Notes: generated by a model not told the origin, from the letters alone. DNA of 64,000 nt from Pyrus communis (GCF_963583255.1 NC_084803.1:29052428-29116427), one strand, 5' to 3'. Counted from the first letter of the stretch, positions 21,567-33,826 are shown. Made by a program: numbers and translations.

Positions 21567-24500
21567 TTAAGCTTGATTAGGTTCCACGGCATGGAGGGGT
21601 ACCTCCTCCACGACATGCTCCTCAAACATCTCGTAATAGGGCTTCAATCGATGCCCATTCACTTTGAATTCTTGCTGCGTCCTTGAACTTTTGATTTGCA
21701 CTGCACCATGAGGGAAAACATTAGTAACAACAAACGGGCCAATCCATTTAGAACGCAACTTACCAGGAAACAACCGTAGGCGAGAGTTAAAAAGTAACAC
21801 TTTCTGCCCAACTGTGAAGGTCTTGGTTCGAATCATTTTATCATGGAATGCTTTGGTCTTGGCTTTGTACATCCGGGCATTCTCATAGGCTTCATTCCGA
21901 ATCTCCTCAAGTTCATTCAATTGGAGCTTCCTATGAACTCCCGCTGCATCTATGTCCATGTTGAAAATCTTCACGGCCCAATGTGCCTTGTGCTCTAACT
22001 CTACGGGCAAATGACATGGCTTACCATAGACGAGCCGAAAAGGTGACATCCCAATGGGTGTTTTGTATGCCGTACGATATGCCCACAGTGCATCATCTAA
22101 ATGTAAGCTCCAATCCCTCCTTGTTGGTCCAACGGTCTTCTCCAAAATTTGTTTGATTTCTCGGTTAGACACCTCGGCTTGGCCATTTGTTTGAGGATGG
22201 TAAGGTGTGGAGACCTTATGGTTGACATGGTACTTTCTTAGCAACGCCTCAATGGTCCGATTGCAAAAGTGAGACCCTCCATCACTTATGATTACTCTCG
22301 GCATTCCAAACCTAGCAAAAATGTTAGTTTTCACGAAATCTGCAACCACCTTAGAATCGTTAGTACGGGTGGCTTTTGCTTCCACCCATTTAGAAACATA
22401 ATCAACGGCTAGCAAGATATAAGTGAAACCATAAGATGGAGGGAAAGGGCCCATGAAATCAATGCCCCAAACATCAAAAATTTCAACATTAAAGACAGGG
22501 GTTTGCGGCATTTGGTCCTTGGTACCTATGTTACCCATTCGTTGGCAACGATCACAAGACATACAAAAGGTTCTAGCATCCCTAAATATAGTCGGCCAAT
22601 AAAAACCACACTCTAGAACCTTGAGGGCAGTGCGTTGTGTGCCAAAATGACCACCACATGCATATGTGTGACAAAAGCTTAGAATTGAGTGAAATTCAGA
22701 ATCATGCACACATCTACGTACAATTTGATCTGAGCAATACTTCCACAAATAAGGGTCATCCCAAACATAGAAACGTGCATCATTTTTAAGCTTATCACGT
22801 TGGTGCTTGTTTAGTTCATTTGGAATTTGTTTAGCCACCAAGTAATTCACTAAATCTGCATACCATGGTTCACTTACCTCAATGGATAGCAGCTGCTCAT
22901 CGGGAAAAGTTTCAGGGATAGGTACGGCATGTTCATGCTCCTCGTGGATCATTCGGCTTAAATGGTCAGCCACTACATTCTCGCTTCCTTTCTTATCCCG
23001 GATTTCAATATCAAATTCTTGAAGAAGAAGAATCCAACGGATAAGCCTCGGCTTTACTTCCTTTTTCGTGAGCAAGTACCTCAAAGCTGCATGATCAGAA
23101 TAAACGATTACTTTAGTACCAATTAAATATGAACGGAATTTATCTAAAGCAAAAACCACAGCTAGAAGTTCTTTTTCCGTCGTGGAGTAGTTCAATTGGG
23201 CATCATTGAGAGTCCGAGAGGCATAGTATATGACATGCGGCCGCTTGTCTCTTCTTTGTCCTAGAACAGCTCCTAATGCATAGTCGGATGCATCGCACAT
23301 GAGCTCGAACGGAAGGCTCCAATCTGGAGGTACAATAATGGGGGCCGAGACTAGCTTCTCCTTGAGTTGGTTAAATGCCGAATTACACTCTTCATCAAAC
23401 TTGAATGGTACATCTTTTTGAAGCAATCGGCAAAGAGGGTTGGACATCTTGGAGAAGTCCTTGATAAAACGCCTATAGAACCCTGCATGGCCAAGAAACG
23501 AACGTACCTCTCTAACCGAAGTAGGAGAGGGTAAGTGACGTACAAGGTCTATTTTCGATTTATCTACTGCAATTCCTTTTTCTGAAACAATATGTCCTAA
23601 AACTATACCTTGTTTCACCATAAAGTGACATTTCTCCCAATTCAAGACAAGGTTAGTTTCAACACATCGTTTCAAAATTAAGGTCAGATTATCCAAGCAA
23701 TTATCAAATGAACTCCCAAATACACTGAAATCATCCATGAAAACCTCAATGATCTTTTCAACAAAATCGGAAAATATACTTACCATACACCTTTGGAAAG
23801 TGGCCGGTGCGTTGCATAAGCCAAATGGCATGCGACGATAAGCAAATGTTCCAAAGGGACATGTGAATGTGGTCTTCTCTTGATCATCCGGGGCTATCAC
23901 AATTTGGTTATATCCAGAGTATCCATCAAGAAAACAGTAAAAAGCATGACCGGCTAACCTTTCGAGCATCTGGTCGATGAATGGCAAAGGAAAGTGATCT
24001 TTCCTAGTCATGGCATTTAGCTTCCGGTAATCGATACATACTCGCCATCCAGTCTGAATGCGTGTAGGCACGAGCTCATTCTCATCATTCTTGATAACAG
24101 TTACTCCGGACTTCTTGGGAACGACTTGAACTGGAGAGACCCAACGGCTATCGGAGATAGGGTAGATCACTCCGCAATCCAAAAGCTTGATTATTTCTTT
24201 CTTCACCACTTCCATCATCGGAGGGTTGAGACGGCGTTGAGCCTCTCGAGTTGGTTTAGCCCCCTCCTCAAGAAGTATACGGTGCATGCATGTGGTAGGG
24301 CTTATTCCTTTAATGTCGGCCAAATTCCACCCTATGGCCGTTTTGTGCTCTCGCAGCACCCTCACAAGCTTCTCCTCCTCCATTGCCGTGAGACTTGATG
24401 AAATGATGACGGGCAATGTTTCACCTTCTCCCAAAAACACATACTTCAAATGGTCCGGCAACGGCTTAAGTTCAAGCGATGGTGCCTGAACAACAGAAGG

Positions 24501-27080
24501 TAGCATCTTAGTGGAAACTGAATTTGAAAGTGAGAGTGGAACCTTACCATATTGTTGTGGCAATGACTCAAGGGCTGCCACAACCTCAATTATTTCTTCA
24601 CTAGAACCCATGGCAAAGAATTCCTCCTCCTTGCCGTGGCCTTGCATTGGCCCAAATCCTTCATTTTTGCGCTCTATGGCCTTAGTGATGGTTGTTTCCA
24701 GGGCGTCCTCGTTCAATTCTTCAAGGTATACCTGCGCCAAAGAATCGATAACATCAATGGAAAAACAAGAATGGTCATCAACGGGATATCTCATAGTTTC
24801 AGAAATATTAAAATCAATCACTTCCCCATCGAATTCCATTGTCAAGGTGCCTTTGTATACATCAATCTTCGTTCGGGCCGTCTTCATGAATGGCCTACCA
24901 AGGAGAATCGGCAAAGATGTTGAATGGGCTGAATCTTCCATGTCTAGGACGTAGAAATCAGCCGGAAAAATTAAATGGTTCACCTGCACAAGCACATCTT
25001 CCAAAACTCCTTTTGGATACGCGTTAGAACGATCGGCCAATTGTATAATTACACCATCTTGTTTTAATTCACCCAAATTCATAGATGCATAAATAGAATA
25101 AGGCATGACATTTATGGATGCACCTAAATCAAGCATGGCATGTTCAAAACGATTATGTCCAATCACACAAGGAATCGTGAAACTACCGGGGTCTTTGCAC
25201 TTGGTAGGCAGTTTACGTTGCAAAACAGCGGACACATTCTCGCTTACCTTCACTACCTCTTTGTTTGCCCTTCTTCTCTTTGTATTGCATAGGTCCTTGA
25301 GGAATTTAGCATACTTTGGAACCTGTTTGATTGCATCGAGAAGCGGTATGTTCACTTGCACCTTCCGGAACGTTTCAAGAATGTCCTTCTCGCTTTCTTC
25401 CTTTTTTTCTTGCATGAACCTGCGAGGAAAAGGTACATTGGGCAGATTAGGACGTGAAGTACATGAATTTGAACTTAAATTACCTGATTTGGCCGAGTTA
25501 GGGTGATCTGCCTCAGGTTGTGTCGTCTCTTCATCTACTTTCTGGGCAGATTTGGGATTGTTTGGCTCGGTCCCAACTTCTTTTCCACCCCTTAGGGTGA
25601 TGGCCTTGGCGGATTCGAATCCTCCCTTTGGATTGACTGTGGTTGAGCTAGGAAGCTTTCCTTGCTCTCTAATCTGTCCAAGGAACTCAGAAATCTGCCC
25701 TATTTGTTTCTTCATATCCATCATCTCCTTCTCGTTATTTTCTATTCGGTTGTTTTGATTTTGCAACCCCTGCGAAATAGAGGTTAGTAATTGCATAGCT
25801 TGATTACTTTCCAAAGACGTACCTGAATGAGATGATGCCGAAGGTTGTTGGGATTGTTGGGGTGCATACGGCTTGGAATAAAAACCAGGGGGGTTTGGCC
25901 TAAATCCTCTTTGTTGGGCAGCTTGTTGTGGCTCCCTCCATTTGAAGTTTGGATGGTCCCTCCATCCGGCATTGTAAGTGTTCGAGTATGGGTTGTTTTG
26001 ATTTTGTCCTTGGAAACCAATTGCATTGGCAGATTCCCACCCACCATTCTCGATTAGTTGAGGGCACTTGTCGGATGGATGCCCTTGAATTGAGCACACG
26101 CCACAAACTTGGTGTTCTTGTGCTTTTGGACCAATCACAACCTGAGAAACAAGAGAAGTAAGATTAGCAAGTTGTGATTGAATTTCAGAAATAGCACTCA
26201 CCTCATTTACACTTTGTTGCCGTGGGGCTTCCCTTTGGCCCACTCCTTCATATTGTTGAGCGTTGAGCGCTCGGTTGGCTATGAGAATCTTGGCATCCCT
26301 TGGTGTTTTGTCCACCAATGCTCCTCCCGCTGACGCATCAACCATTTGACGTTCGATAAGAAGGAGGCCCTCATAGAAATATTGAAGGAGAAGTTCCTCC
26401 TTCATTTGATGTTGAGGACATGAAGCTACAAGGCCCTTGAAGCGCTCATAATAAGACGGGAATGTCTCACCATGATTCTGTTGAATACCACTAATTTTCG
26501 TCCGTAGGAGAATCACTCTCGAAGTAGGGAAGAATTTCTCCAAGAAAGCACGCTTCATACTCTCCCACGAAGTCACAGTTCCCGGGGCTAGTTCGTAGAG
26601 CCAATCTTTGGCCTTGTCCATAAGTGAAAATGGAAAGGCCTTCATCTTCAATATACTCCCATCCACATTGACAGGGGTCATGCTCGAACAAACCACCTCG
26701 AACTCCTTCAAGTGTTTGTTGGGGTCTTCCATAGACAAGCCATGGAACTTCGGAATATGGTGTAACAAACTGGATTTGAGTTCAAATTCCTCAGTCTTCC
26801 CTTCTGCAGCCGTGGGGTATTGGATACAAAGAGGCAATGCATTATCCAAACCCGAGGCCGAAAGCTCCTTGATGGTTCTATTATCTGCTGCCATGGCTTG
26901 TTCTTCTTCAAAAATCTGATCCGTGGGCTTTTCTTCTACACCTACTTCGTCTTCTTCAAGCCCAGGTTGTGGTGGAGGTTGTGGTGGCTCTTGTTGACTC
27001 CTCGTTCTCCTCAAAGTGCGTTCAAAATCACCGTCAAAGTCGGAGATGTTCTCTATAATAGGCCGAGAGCTACGAGTCAT
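21567..27080 (-). CDS. gag-pol: Gag-Pol polyprotein of B (1837 aa), Athila-type
   Basis: One open frame encodes the whole replication machinery. Gag (about residues 1-480) has the capsid-like retrotransposon gag region ([18 protein letters not shown], about 155-175) and a CCHC zinc knuckle C-x2-C-x4-H-x4-C ([14 protein letters not shown], about 325-338). The protease active site is DLGA (about 651). RT carries FMDD (about 1114). RNase H follows ([12 protein letters not shown] about 1264, SDHAAL about 1330). Integrase has the HHCC zinc finger (about 1470-1510), D-D-E residues (WGIDF about 1541, ISDGG about 1598, AEVSNRE about 1635, last spacing near 35) and a GPF-type motif (KWIGPF, about 1778). 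No chromodomain or separate env-like frame. MTRSSRP is chosen as start because the same ATG context is kept in A. Proteolytic cleavage by its own protease is the family rule. Length and lack of breaks suggest it is functional. Confidence 0.95.
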   Translation of the reverse strand: MTRSSRPIIENISDFDGDFERTLRRTRSQQEPPQPPPQPGLEEDEVGVEEKPTDQIFEEEQAMAADNRTIKELSASGLDNALPLCIQYPTAAEGKTEEFELKSSLLHHIPKFHGLSMEDPNKHLKEFEVVCSSMTPVNVDGSILKMKAFPFSLMDKAKDWLYELAPGTVTSWESMKRAFLEKFFPTSRVILLRTKISGIQQNHGETFPSYYERFKGLVASCPQHQMKEELLLQYFYEGLLLIERQMVDASAGGALVDKTPRDAKILIANRALNAQQYEGVGQREAPRQQSVNEVSAISEIQSQLANLTSLVSQVVIGPKAQEHQVCGVCSIQGHPSDKCPQLIENGGWESANAIGFQGQNQNNPYSNTYNAGWRDHPNFKWREPQQAAQQRGFRPNPPGFYSKPYAPQQSQQPSASSHSGTSLESNQAMQLLTSISQGLQNQNNRIENNEKEMMDMKKQIGQISEFLGQIREQGKLPSSTTVNPKGGFESAKAITLRGGKEVGTEPNNPKSAQKVDEETTQPEADHPNSAKSGNLSSNSCTSRPNLPNVPFPRRFMQEKKEESEKDILETFRKVQVNIPLLDAIKQVPKYAKFLKDLCNTKRRRANKEVVKVSENVSAVLQRKLPTKCKDPGSFTIPCVIGHNRFEHAMLDLGASINVMPYSIYASMNLGELKQDGVIIQLADRSNAYPKGVLEDVLVQVNHLIFPADFYVLDMEDSAHSTSLPILLGRPFMKTARTKIDVYKGTLTMEFDGEVIDFNISETMRYPVDDHSCFSIDVIDSLAQVYLEELNEDALETTITKAIERKNEGFGPMQGHGKEEEFFAMGSSEEIIEVVAALESLPQQYGKVPLSLSNSVSTKMLPSVVQAPSLELKPLPDHLKYVFLGEGETLPVIISSSLTAMEEEKLVRVLREHKTAIGWNLADIKGISPTTCMHRILLEEGAKPTREAQRRLNPPMMEVVKKEIIKLLDCGVIYPISDSRWVSPVQVVPKKSGVTVIKNDENELVPTRIQTGWRVCIDYRKLNAMTRKDHFPLPFIDQMLERLAGHAFYCFLDGYSGYNQIVIAPDDQEKTTFTCPFGTFAYRRMPFGLCNAPATFQRCMVSIFSDFVEKIIEVFMDDFSVFGSSFDNCLDNLTLILKRCVETNLVLNWEKCHFMVKQGIVLGHIVSEKGIAVDKSKIDLVRHLPSPTSVREVRSFLGHAGFYRRFIKDFSKMSNPLCRLLQKDVPFKFDEECNSAFNQLKEKLVSAPIIVPPDWSLPFELMCDASDYALGAVLGQRRDKRPHVIYYASRTLNDAQLNYSTTEKELLAVVFALDKFRSYLIGTKVIVYSDHAALRYLLTKKEVKPRLIRWILLLQEFDIEIRDKKGSENVVADHLSRMIHEEHEHAVPIPETFPDEQLLSIEVSEPWYADLVNYLVAKQIPNELNKHQRDKLKNDARFYVWDDPYLWKYCSDQIVRRCVHDSEFHSILSFCHTYACGGHFGTQRTALKVLECGFYWPTIFRDARTFCMSCDRCQRMGNIGTKDQMPQTPVFNVEIFDVWGIDFMGPFPPSYGFTYILLAVDYVSKWVEAKATRTNDSKVVADFVKTNIFARFGMPRVIISDGGSHFCNRTIEALLRKYHVNHKVSTPYHPQTNGQAEVSNREIKQILEKTVGPTRRDWSLHLDDALWAYRTAYKTPIGMSPFRLVYGKPCHLPVELEHKAHWAVKIFNMDIDAAGVHRKLQLNELEEIRNEAYENARMYKAKTKAFHDKMIRTKTFTVGQKVLLFNSRLRLFPGKLRSKWIGPFVVTNVFPHGAVQIKSSRTQQEFKVNGHRLKPYYEMFEEHVVEEVPLHAVEPNQA

Positions 27081-27192
27081 ACACAGTACCTAAAAAAAAA
27101 CAAGGAAACAAACAAACTAAGAATCTGAAATAAGAATGCACGAAAAACAAAAAAATATAAAAATAAAGACAAAGGATTAGCAAATTTTCTAA

Positions 27193-27210
27193 TCCCCGGC
27201 AACGGCGCCA
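27193..27210 (-). promoter_or_regulatory. Primer-binding site (tRNA-Asp) of B
   Basis: The plus strand reads TCCCCGGCAACGGCGCCA, identical to the tRNA-Asp 3' end, 5 nt from the LTR. An imperfect hairpin (GGATTAG...CTAATCC, 27174-27195) adjoins it. Confidence 0.88.
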
Positions 27211-27215
27211 AAATT

Positions 27216-29691
27216 TGATGCGTGAATTACTTGACACTCAAATTAAACCCTCTTTTTATCAATTGTAGTATAGGTGCAAGTAGGGATCGTTCTGGACCGG
27301 GGATTAGGAGGGATTGTTAATCACTTGGATTTGACTTAAAAACGTAAAAACATAATATAAAACACTAAACTAGACTCAAAGAATGTAAAACTAAACTTTA
27401 AAACACTAAAACAAATCAAAAGACTCAAAATGCTTTTAAAAACACAAACTAAAATGCTATACTAAACTCGAAGAATTCAAAACTAAAAATAAGAAAGATT
27501 AAGACTAAGACTTAAACGAAATATGGGGGGATTGATTTTGGACGAATTTAAACTAAAATGGATAGATTGTAAAGAAAACAAATTGTAAATATGAAATTGA
27601 CGGAAATGAATGGATGGTATGGCTAGCTAAGGGGTTCATCTCCATACATGTTACACTTGCATAATAAAATGATTTCCAATTGCACTTCAACAAACCATGA
27701 ATTCTCAACACCCCGGGTTAATTAGGTCCGCTTAAATTAACCGTCAAGTTTTCCTTAAGTTAATGAATTGGATGATTGCATACGACAACCCAAAGCATTC
27801 CTCACAAGTTCCCTACATGAATTGCATAATAGAGAAACAAGCAAGAATCATTAAGCAACATGAAAACTATAAGTGTTGACGAGGCATTCGTTACTATGAT
27901 TGCATGAAACTTATGCCAAGAATTTGTTTAACGCGATTGTTTATAAGCAACCTCCACTACTTGTGAATATAAGTTCATAACGATTAGGTGAAACTCACTT
28001 ATATTCTAGCGTCATATTCATGCATGAAAATTAAGCGTTCATTCTCAATAAACATACATAAATAGGATATCAATCAAATAGTTAAACAAATTGAATTCAC
28101 AACTTATGAAACGTAATTAAAAGTAATCAAATCAAAATGCAAGCATAAACATATATTTCGAATCCCCCCCTAGCTAAAGGGGGGTTTAGTTCCTCATACA
28201 AAACAAAGAGAATTGAAATTAAACATTGAAATCAAAGAAACGCCTAAACATTCCAACAACTCAAACTTGAATTGTATGAACGTTTAAGCCCTCTTCTCTT
28301 CCTCTTTATTGTAGCATAAGGTCTAGGGATAATTGGTTTGGGGGATGGAAGTGTGGAATGGAGTGGGGAATTATGGAAATAGGTGAGGAGTGGTGGAGAA
28401 AATGGTGCAGAAAATGGAGAGAAACTCACGGCTAGAGAAGGAATGGAGTGTTTGTGTTGTGGTATCTACAATGGAATGAGATGATTTGAATGATGGGAAT
28501 GCAAGGGTATTTATAGGAGGAGTGGAGATGTATATGGCTATTTGTTTAAGGTGTTTGTGTGGAGGAATGATGGAGAATTGCATGTGGAATGGCTGCAATG
28601 ATGAAGAATGAAAGCTGGAAAATAAAAGGGAAAGCTGGAAATCTGAAAATGCAAATGGGAATCCTGAAATGCAAAGGTGGCCACGGTTTTGAGTGTGTTT
28701 TGTGTTGGAAATGCATGTGAATGCATGTGAATGTTGTTTGTGTGAAGTGTGTGTGGGTTAAAGAGTGAATGGTGGTGTAATGATGAAGTGTGATGGCTGA
28801 AAATGTCAAGGGAAATGCATGTGATTGCATGGCAAAGAATTTCAGGATGCATGTGTGTTGGTGTGTTGTGTGATTGTTTTGTGGTTTAAGTGGCTTAATT
28901 AAAGAATGGGAGTGCATGTGGCTTAGGTGGTGTAATGATGAAGTGGGAATTGAAAGAATGTGGTTGGAAAGTGGAAGGGAAGGCACGGCTAGGAAGAAGA
29001 ATGAATGATGTGCATGTGGGTGAATGCATGTGGATTAGGTGGAAAGAGGTGGGTGTGCATGTGATTTGAAATGCATATGTTTAAATGGTTGAAATGTGTA
29101 GATGATTATGAGTATGATAAGTGATAAGTGAATGATATGTTAAGTGATAAATGAATGATATGTTAAGTGATAAATGAATGATATGTGGTGAGTGATAAGT
29201 GAATGGAAGTGATAAGTGAATGGTTTGATAATTGATAAATGAATGATATGCTAAGTGATAAATGAATGATATGTTAAGTGATAAATGAATTATATGTGGT
29301 GAGTGATAAGTGAATGGTTTGATAAGTGATAAATGAACTAGTTTAAAGGGCTAGGGTTTAAGTACATAGAATGGGCCTAAAATAGGTTGGTTTGTATGGC
29401 ATAATGTGTTAAGCCCATGGCAAGGTGTTATGTGATTGGGTTAGGGCCATTGTTTTGTGTCTTCAAGTGCATACAAGGCCTTCAAATTCGTCCATCCTCT
29501 TGGCTCCATGGATAAGCTATCCAATCCATGCCCAAAAATGCTCCAAATGGCCTAAAATGCACTTTCTTGCTCCCTAGGCCCTTAGAACCTGAAAACACAC
29601 AAAAGAAGCATAAAGGACTAAAATAACGAGAGAAACATAACGTAAATTCACGAGAACAAGCCATTTAAGTCGCATGAATATGCTCCTATCA
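27216..29691 (-). repeat. 5' LTR of B (right copy)
   Basis: 2476 bp, nearly identical to 14699-17175. It contains the promoter (TATA at 28508-28515) expected to drive the leftward genomic transcript. It ends at GCTCCTATCA, followed by TSD CCTAC. Confidence 0.93.
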
Positions 29692-31196
29692 CCTACCTTG
29701 TCTCCTAGTCGTCCTATCTTGTCTCCTACCTTGTCCAAGCTACACACATATATCCTTTAAGTGTTTCATGTATAGAATTTCTGGTACAAAAAACCTTTTG
29801 GTTTCAACTAAGTTCAAAACGTTTCCTAGCCCTATAAATAAGGCTTTGCAGCAAGGCACTTGGGGGGATCACTCATTCACCCAATTTTCGTCCATTCATC
29901 TAGCCACACCACTCTACACATCCTAAAATCCTAGAAACACAATTCCAGCCAAACACTACACCTTGTCGTGCCTATCCTCCATCCAATTCCATAATCCCTG
30001 ATCCTAAAACACATCCCAACCATCCCATCCACCTTTGTGCCGTAGCAAGGAGAAAGAAGGAAAGACTCTTGGATGCTCAAGCTTCGTCGTTGGTGCATTC
30101 TAGGTGTAATTCGTTTTATGATTTCAATGTTTAATTTATTTTCCTTTCATTTTGCTATGAACATGAGTGGCTAAACCCCTATTGGTTAGGGGTGATTTCG
30201 AAGCCATAACTATGTGTGCAAGTTGATTTGATAAATTCCAGTTATGAGTTCTTGAATCGTGAATGCAATTGGCTTAACTGTGCGAGTAATAACGTATTTG
30301 TGTTTGTTAATTAGGGGTCGACACTTAATTGGCTTGCATGAATATGATGCTAGAATATAAGTTTGTTTCACATAATTGTCACACACTTATATTCACAAGT
30401 AGTGAAGATTGCTAGTCACAATCGCGTTAAGTTCAATTCCTAGCATAAGTGTCATGATGTCATAGTCACAAGTGCTTTGTCAATGCTTATAGTTTTCATT
30501 GAACGTAATGATCTTTGATTGTATCTTTATTATGATGTCATGTAAGGAACTTTTGAAGAATACTTTGGGTTGTCGTATGATGTCATCCAATTCAATAACA
30601 CAAGGAAAACTTGAGAATTAACTAAGTGATGTCACGGTTAATTTGGGGCATTGTCATTCATAATTCTATGAAGGAATAACTGGAAATCGAGTCATTTGCA
30701 TACTTGTCATGTGTGGAGAAAGAACCCCTAATTAGTCCATCATCCATTAAAAACCCCAAAAACGTTTCAAAATCAGTTTTACTTTGCAATCTGTTTTCTC
30801 AACTTTAATTTCATCCAAATCAAATCCCCCTTTACTTTAATGTCAAATTAGTTAGAAATCAATTTAGTTTGTGTTTTTAAGAGTCTTGAGTCAAGTTACA
30901 ACTTAATTTCGTCCAAATTTGGGTTTGTGCTCAAAACTGCCCAGAAAGTGGTCTTTAGGCAGATTTGAGTGTGTTTGTGCTATTTTGAGTCTTTGGTTTG
31001 TCTTAGTGATTTAAAGTTTAGTTTTGCATTCTTTGAGTCTAGTATAGTGTTTTATATTGTGTTTTTACGTTTTTGAGTCAAATCCAAGTGATTAACAATC
31101 CCTCCTAATCCCCGGTCCAGAACGATCCCTACTTATACTTATACTACAATTGACAAAAAGAGGGTTTAATTTGTGTGCTTAATATATTTTGCATCA
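29692..31196 (+). repeat. 3' LTR of A, second part (after B)
   Basis: Resumes in the minisatellite after the CCTAC duplication, carries the TATA box (near 29833) and R-U5, and ends at TTTTGCATCA before TSD CTCGA (31197-31201). Confidence 0.9.
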
Positions 31197-31201
31197 CTCG
31201 A

Positions 31202-32118
31202 GAGCAACGCTAGGTAAGCAATCAGGAATAGATTCCAGGCAGTTGGCTCCAGATCGGAAGACTGACTCCAAGTGCCGGCTGATTGCTTCTTTTACTTTGC
31301 CATGCGAGTAAGAACAAGGACAAAGAAAAAGACAGGGAAAGAGCATGATATGAGATACTTTTGCTTTTGACCTTGATGATATGAGATACCTTTGCTTTTG
31401 AAGAAGCGGTGAATAAATCAGCACATGTATTTGTTGTGCTGTTTCCTCCTGGGTCATCTGTACTCCAGGCATCTGGTATCATCTTTGGGGAAGACGAAAG
31501 AATTGAGTATTTCGAAAGGCTTTGCTGGGAGTGCGCCCTCAGAGGTGAGGGAGAGTTGGGCATTTTATTCAGGTTTGCCTTGCCATAAAAGACGAAAGTC
31601 GACATATATAGAGATAATATCAAGTGGTGGTACTGTTCTTTTACCCTTGTCGACAAATGTCTCTTCGATATCAGAACGACGCCTCTTCGATTTCTGAGCA
31701 GGCGCCCCTTCGATTTCTGAACGACGCCCCTTCGCTTTCTGAACGACACGTGGTAGTGCAGATGCGGCTCCTTTTGACAAAGCTGCACGCGTTTTCTGAA
31801 AAGCAGAGAAAGCGTCGCCGAACTTTGCGCTTGTCGGCTAAAGACGTGTAGTTGCGATGATGGCCTCCACGTGTTTTCAGCTTTGTCAGAAATCTTTTGA
31901 CAAAGTTGAACGCGTTTTCTGAAAAGCCGAGGGAGCGTCGCTTAACTTACACCGGAAAATCCGGCTCTTTGAATCGGTGGACGCGTCGCCTTGGCTTTTT
32001 ATAGAGCTATCGATCACCGCCAACATACACACTCTGAAGAATTGCCCGTTCTTGAAAATCGACTCCGGCCCTTTGAAAATTTACTCCATCAACCCTTATT
32101 CTTGAACACCTTTGAAAA
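31202..32118 (+). promoter_or_regulatory. Promoter-like region of the antisense ORF in C, first copy
   Basis: Contains the inverted repeat AAGCAATCAG (31216-31225) / CTGATTGCTT (31279-31288), the 31-bp near-duplication starting at 31347, four tandem units of about 22 bp containing CTTCGATTTCTGA or a variant (about 31660-31748), G-boxes CACGTG near 31747 and 31869, and a TATA-like TTTTATAG (31997-32004) about 115 nt before the ATG at 32119. The spacing and TATA are the same in the second C copy. Promoter activity is inferred. Confidence 0.55.
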
Positions 32119-32805
32119 ATGACTAACTCATCGAACCTTAGCTTAGATTTGAGTCTCAGCAGCGATCCGGTTGCGCCCCGTCAAGGTAATGTATGGCGCC
32201 CTTCTTTTTTATCTTCTAACGGTCTTCTTACAGGTGAAGACTCCGTGATGCAGGACGCCACAACAGCTACAATAGTAGCTAGGAACCTCCTTACTCCAAA
32301 AGATAGTAGGCTGCTGTCAAGACGGTCCGATGAGTTGGCCGTTCAAGAGTCCCTCGCACTTAGTGTTCAGTGTGCGAGTTCTGTGTCTAACATGGGCCAA
32401 CGCCTGCTTGCCCGCTCCCGTCAGGTCGAATCATTGATGGCAGAGGTGGAAAGCCTTAAGCAAGAGATCCAGCAGCTTAAGTACGAGAATAGAAGTTTGC
32501 ACGTGCTTGCCAACAACTATTCGACGGGCATGAAGAGGAAGCTTGATGAGCTGCAAGAGTCTGAAGGTCGGATTCACAGTGACCGTCAAAGGTTTTCATC
32601 TTTCCTCCAGAGGCACCTTTTTCCTGGCTCATCCAGCGCTTGGCCAAGTATTGAGGCCTGGAATGCTCTAGCTCCGATGCCTCCCGCTCCGATGCCTTCC
32701 GCTCCAAAGCCTTCCGCTTCGATGCCTTCCGCTACTATGCCTCCCGCTTCTATGCCTTCCGCTTGGACGCCTCGTAGTGGGGCTTCACGTAAACAACCTT
32801 TGTGA
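32119..32805 (+). CDS. Antisense accessory ORF of C, first copy (228 aa)
   Basis: The frame starts MTNSSNLSLDLSLSSD and shares most residues with the B and F copies, including the coiled-coil segment from VESLMAEVESLK to SEGRI. The tail is a run of Ala/Ser-Pro/Met pentapeptides (APMPSAPKPSASMPSA type) ending SRKQPL. It is convergent with the gag-like ORF, whose stop lies 67 bp away across a T run with an AATAAA-like sequence (about 32826). Compared with the second C copy, the tail differs by five residues. Unknown function. Confidence 0.7.
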   Translation: MTNSSNLSLDLSLSSDPVAPRQGNVWRPSFLSSNGLLTGEDSVMQDATTATIVARNLLTPKDSRLLSRRSDELAVQESLALSVQCASSVSNMGQRLLARSRQVESLMAEVESLKQEIQQLKYENRSLHVLANNYSTGMKRKLDELQESEGRIHSDRQRFSSFLQRHLFPGSSSAWPSIEAWNALAPMPPAPMPSAPKPSASMPSATMPPASMPSAWTPRSGASRKQPL

Positions 32806-32872
32806 AGCTCCATCTTTCTCCATGTTTAATAAATAAATTTTTTTTTTTTTTTTTTTTTTAACATAAATAAAA
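32806..32872. terminator. A/T-rich spacer between convergent ORFs in C
   Basis: Between the two stop codons lie AATAAATAAA and about 18-20 T. AATAAA on the plus strand could serve polyadenylation of the antisense transcript. The spacer in F (45581-45687) is likewise A-rich. The role is inferred. Confidence 0.35.
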
Positions 32873-33826
32873 TCAAACGGCATGGAATTGGTCCTTGAAT
32901 GGAAGGTGATACTTGAAGTGAACCGGCATTGGTTTGAATTCTAGTGTAGGTGCCTGATTCATAAAAAACAGCAAGTTAGTATAAAATGTAATGGAATTTG
33001 GAAAAAAAAACTTACTTGTTTTGTCCGATAAGAACTCAATGACAAACACCACTCCTTTCAAAGTTTCAGGGATATTGGACTTGGCCAGATTGCAAGTGAT
33101 GGTTATGACTTGTCCAATGTCAAATTTAACTTCTTTGGATTTTGTGGTTTCAAGAACGTCCTCTTTGATGAATTCATGACATTCCCTACTTTGCACCTTT
33201 GGAAGGGCTTCCAAGATGTCTTTTTCACTTTCTTCTTCCTTGGAATTCATGAACCTGCAAGGAATAGGGATATTTGTTGGAATGGGGTTAGAACTAATTG
33301 GAACAACCTTACTTGAATTAGATGGCGTAGGAGCAATAAGTGCTTCTGACAAAGGTGCTTCAAATCCTCCCTTCGGATTTACAATGGTTGAACTAGGGAG
33401 TTTGCCTTGGTCGCAAAATTGTCCTACGAACTCCGCTATCTGCCCAATTTGCTTTTCCAAGTGGTCCAACCTTTTGTCTTCTTGTCGATCCTCATTGTCT
33501 TGATTTTGTGAGCCCTGCACCAAACAAATTAATTCGTTAAGCTTTTGATTATAATCTATTGACGAACTTAAATTTGGTTGGGCATATTGAATATGAGGTT
33601 GTGGTGGGTGTATAGGTCTTAAATAGAACTCCTCATATGGCTGCCAATATCCTTCTTCTTGAACATGTTGAGGTTCCCACCACATAGAGTTTGAATGATC
33701 ACTCCAATCTGAACTGTAAGTATTGGAAAACACGTTATTCCTTGATTGAAGATCAAATATATCAACACTTTGCATTTGAGACCTTTCCATGAGCTGTGAC
33801 AAAAGAGAAGCATTATCAAGTGCCAT
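32873..33826 (-). CDS. Gag-derived ORF of C, first copy (317 aa)
   Basis: The ATG at 33826 opens a frame matching scattered parts of B's Gag-Pol. It has the linker after the zinc knuckle (SDHSNSMWWEPQ resembles [12 protein letters not shown]), a Gln-rich part, the KQIGQIAEF...[17 protein letters not shown] segment, and the PIPCRFM...[10 protein letters not shown] stretch before protease. It ends in APTLEFKPMPVHFKYHLPFKDQFHAV-like sequence from the start of the RT region. The capsid region, CCHC knuckle, protease and RT are absent. It may be a Gag-like RNA-binding or decoy protein, or a relic. F and the second C copy keep it open. Confidence 0.65.
   Translation of the reverse strand: MALDNASLLSQLMERSQMQSVDIFDLQSRNNVFSNTYSSDWSDHSNSMWWEPQHVQEEGYWQPYEEFYLRPIHPPQPHIQYAQPNLSSSIDYNQKLNELICLVQGSQNQDNEDRQEDKRLDHLEKQIGQIAEFVGQFCDQGKLPSSTIVNPKGGFEAPLSEALIAPTPSNSSKVVPISSNPIPTNIPIPCRFMNSKEEESEKDILEALPKVQSRECHEFIKEDVLETTKSKEVKFDIGQVITITCNLAKSNIPETLKGVVFVIEFLSDKTSKFFFPNSITFYTNLLFFMNQAPTLEFKPMPVHFKYHLPFKDQFHAV
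32954..33015 (-). other. Intron-like segment near the end of the C gag-like ORF
   Basis: On the minus strand: GTAAGT at the 5' end, TACTAAC about 20 nt before the end, and TCAG at the 3' end; 62 nt. Equivalent segments are at 59723-59784 (second C copy) and 45441-45499 (F, 59 nt). Unspliced sequence keeps the frame that matches B, so splicing is uncertain. Confidence 0.3.

Larger units (their letters stand above)
14699..29691 (-). mobile_element. Element B: full-length autonomous Athila-like retrotransposon
   Basis: This 14993-bp minus-strand element has LTRs of 2477 bp (14699-17175) and 2476 bp (27216-29691), a tRNA-Asp primer-binding site (27193-27210), one uninterrupted gag-pol ORF (21567-27080), a polypurine tract (17176-17190) and an extra antisense ORF (20321-21001). 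On visual comparison the two LTRs differ by a single base deletion (near 17038 and 29554), so the insertion is very recent. It is the only element in the window with all the enzymes for its own movement. Confidence 0.93.
9818..31196 (+). mobile_element. Element A: pol-less LTR retrotransposon, first copy (split by B)
   Basis: LTRs at 9818-11953 and 14091-31196 (the latter interrupted by B at 14699-29691) flank a 2.1-kb internal region with a primer-binding site and polypurine tract but no coding capacity. TSD CTCGA lies at 9813-9817 and 31197-31201. Removing B and A restores the sequence ACTACTCGAGAGCAACGC, which is seen uninterrupted in B near 19366-19386. Its own length without B is about 6.4 kb. 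It resembles a large retrotransposon derivative that needs enzymes supplied in trans. Confidence 0.9.

Noticed and set aside
21567..21900. Chromodomain at the integrase C-terminus
   Set aside because: The protein ends soon after the GPF-type motif. No chromodomain-like sequence is visible, consistent with Athila.
24126..26161. Plus-strand frames of 60-147 codons opposite gag-pol
   Set aside because: Shadows of the strongly coding minus strand.
27193..27210. tRNA-Asp-like sequence
   Set aside because: Only the last 18 bases match tRNA-Asp and there is no cloverleaf upstream. It is a primer-binding site.
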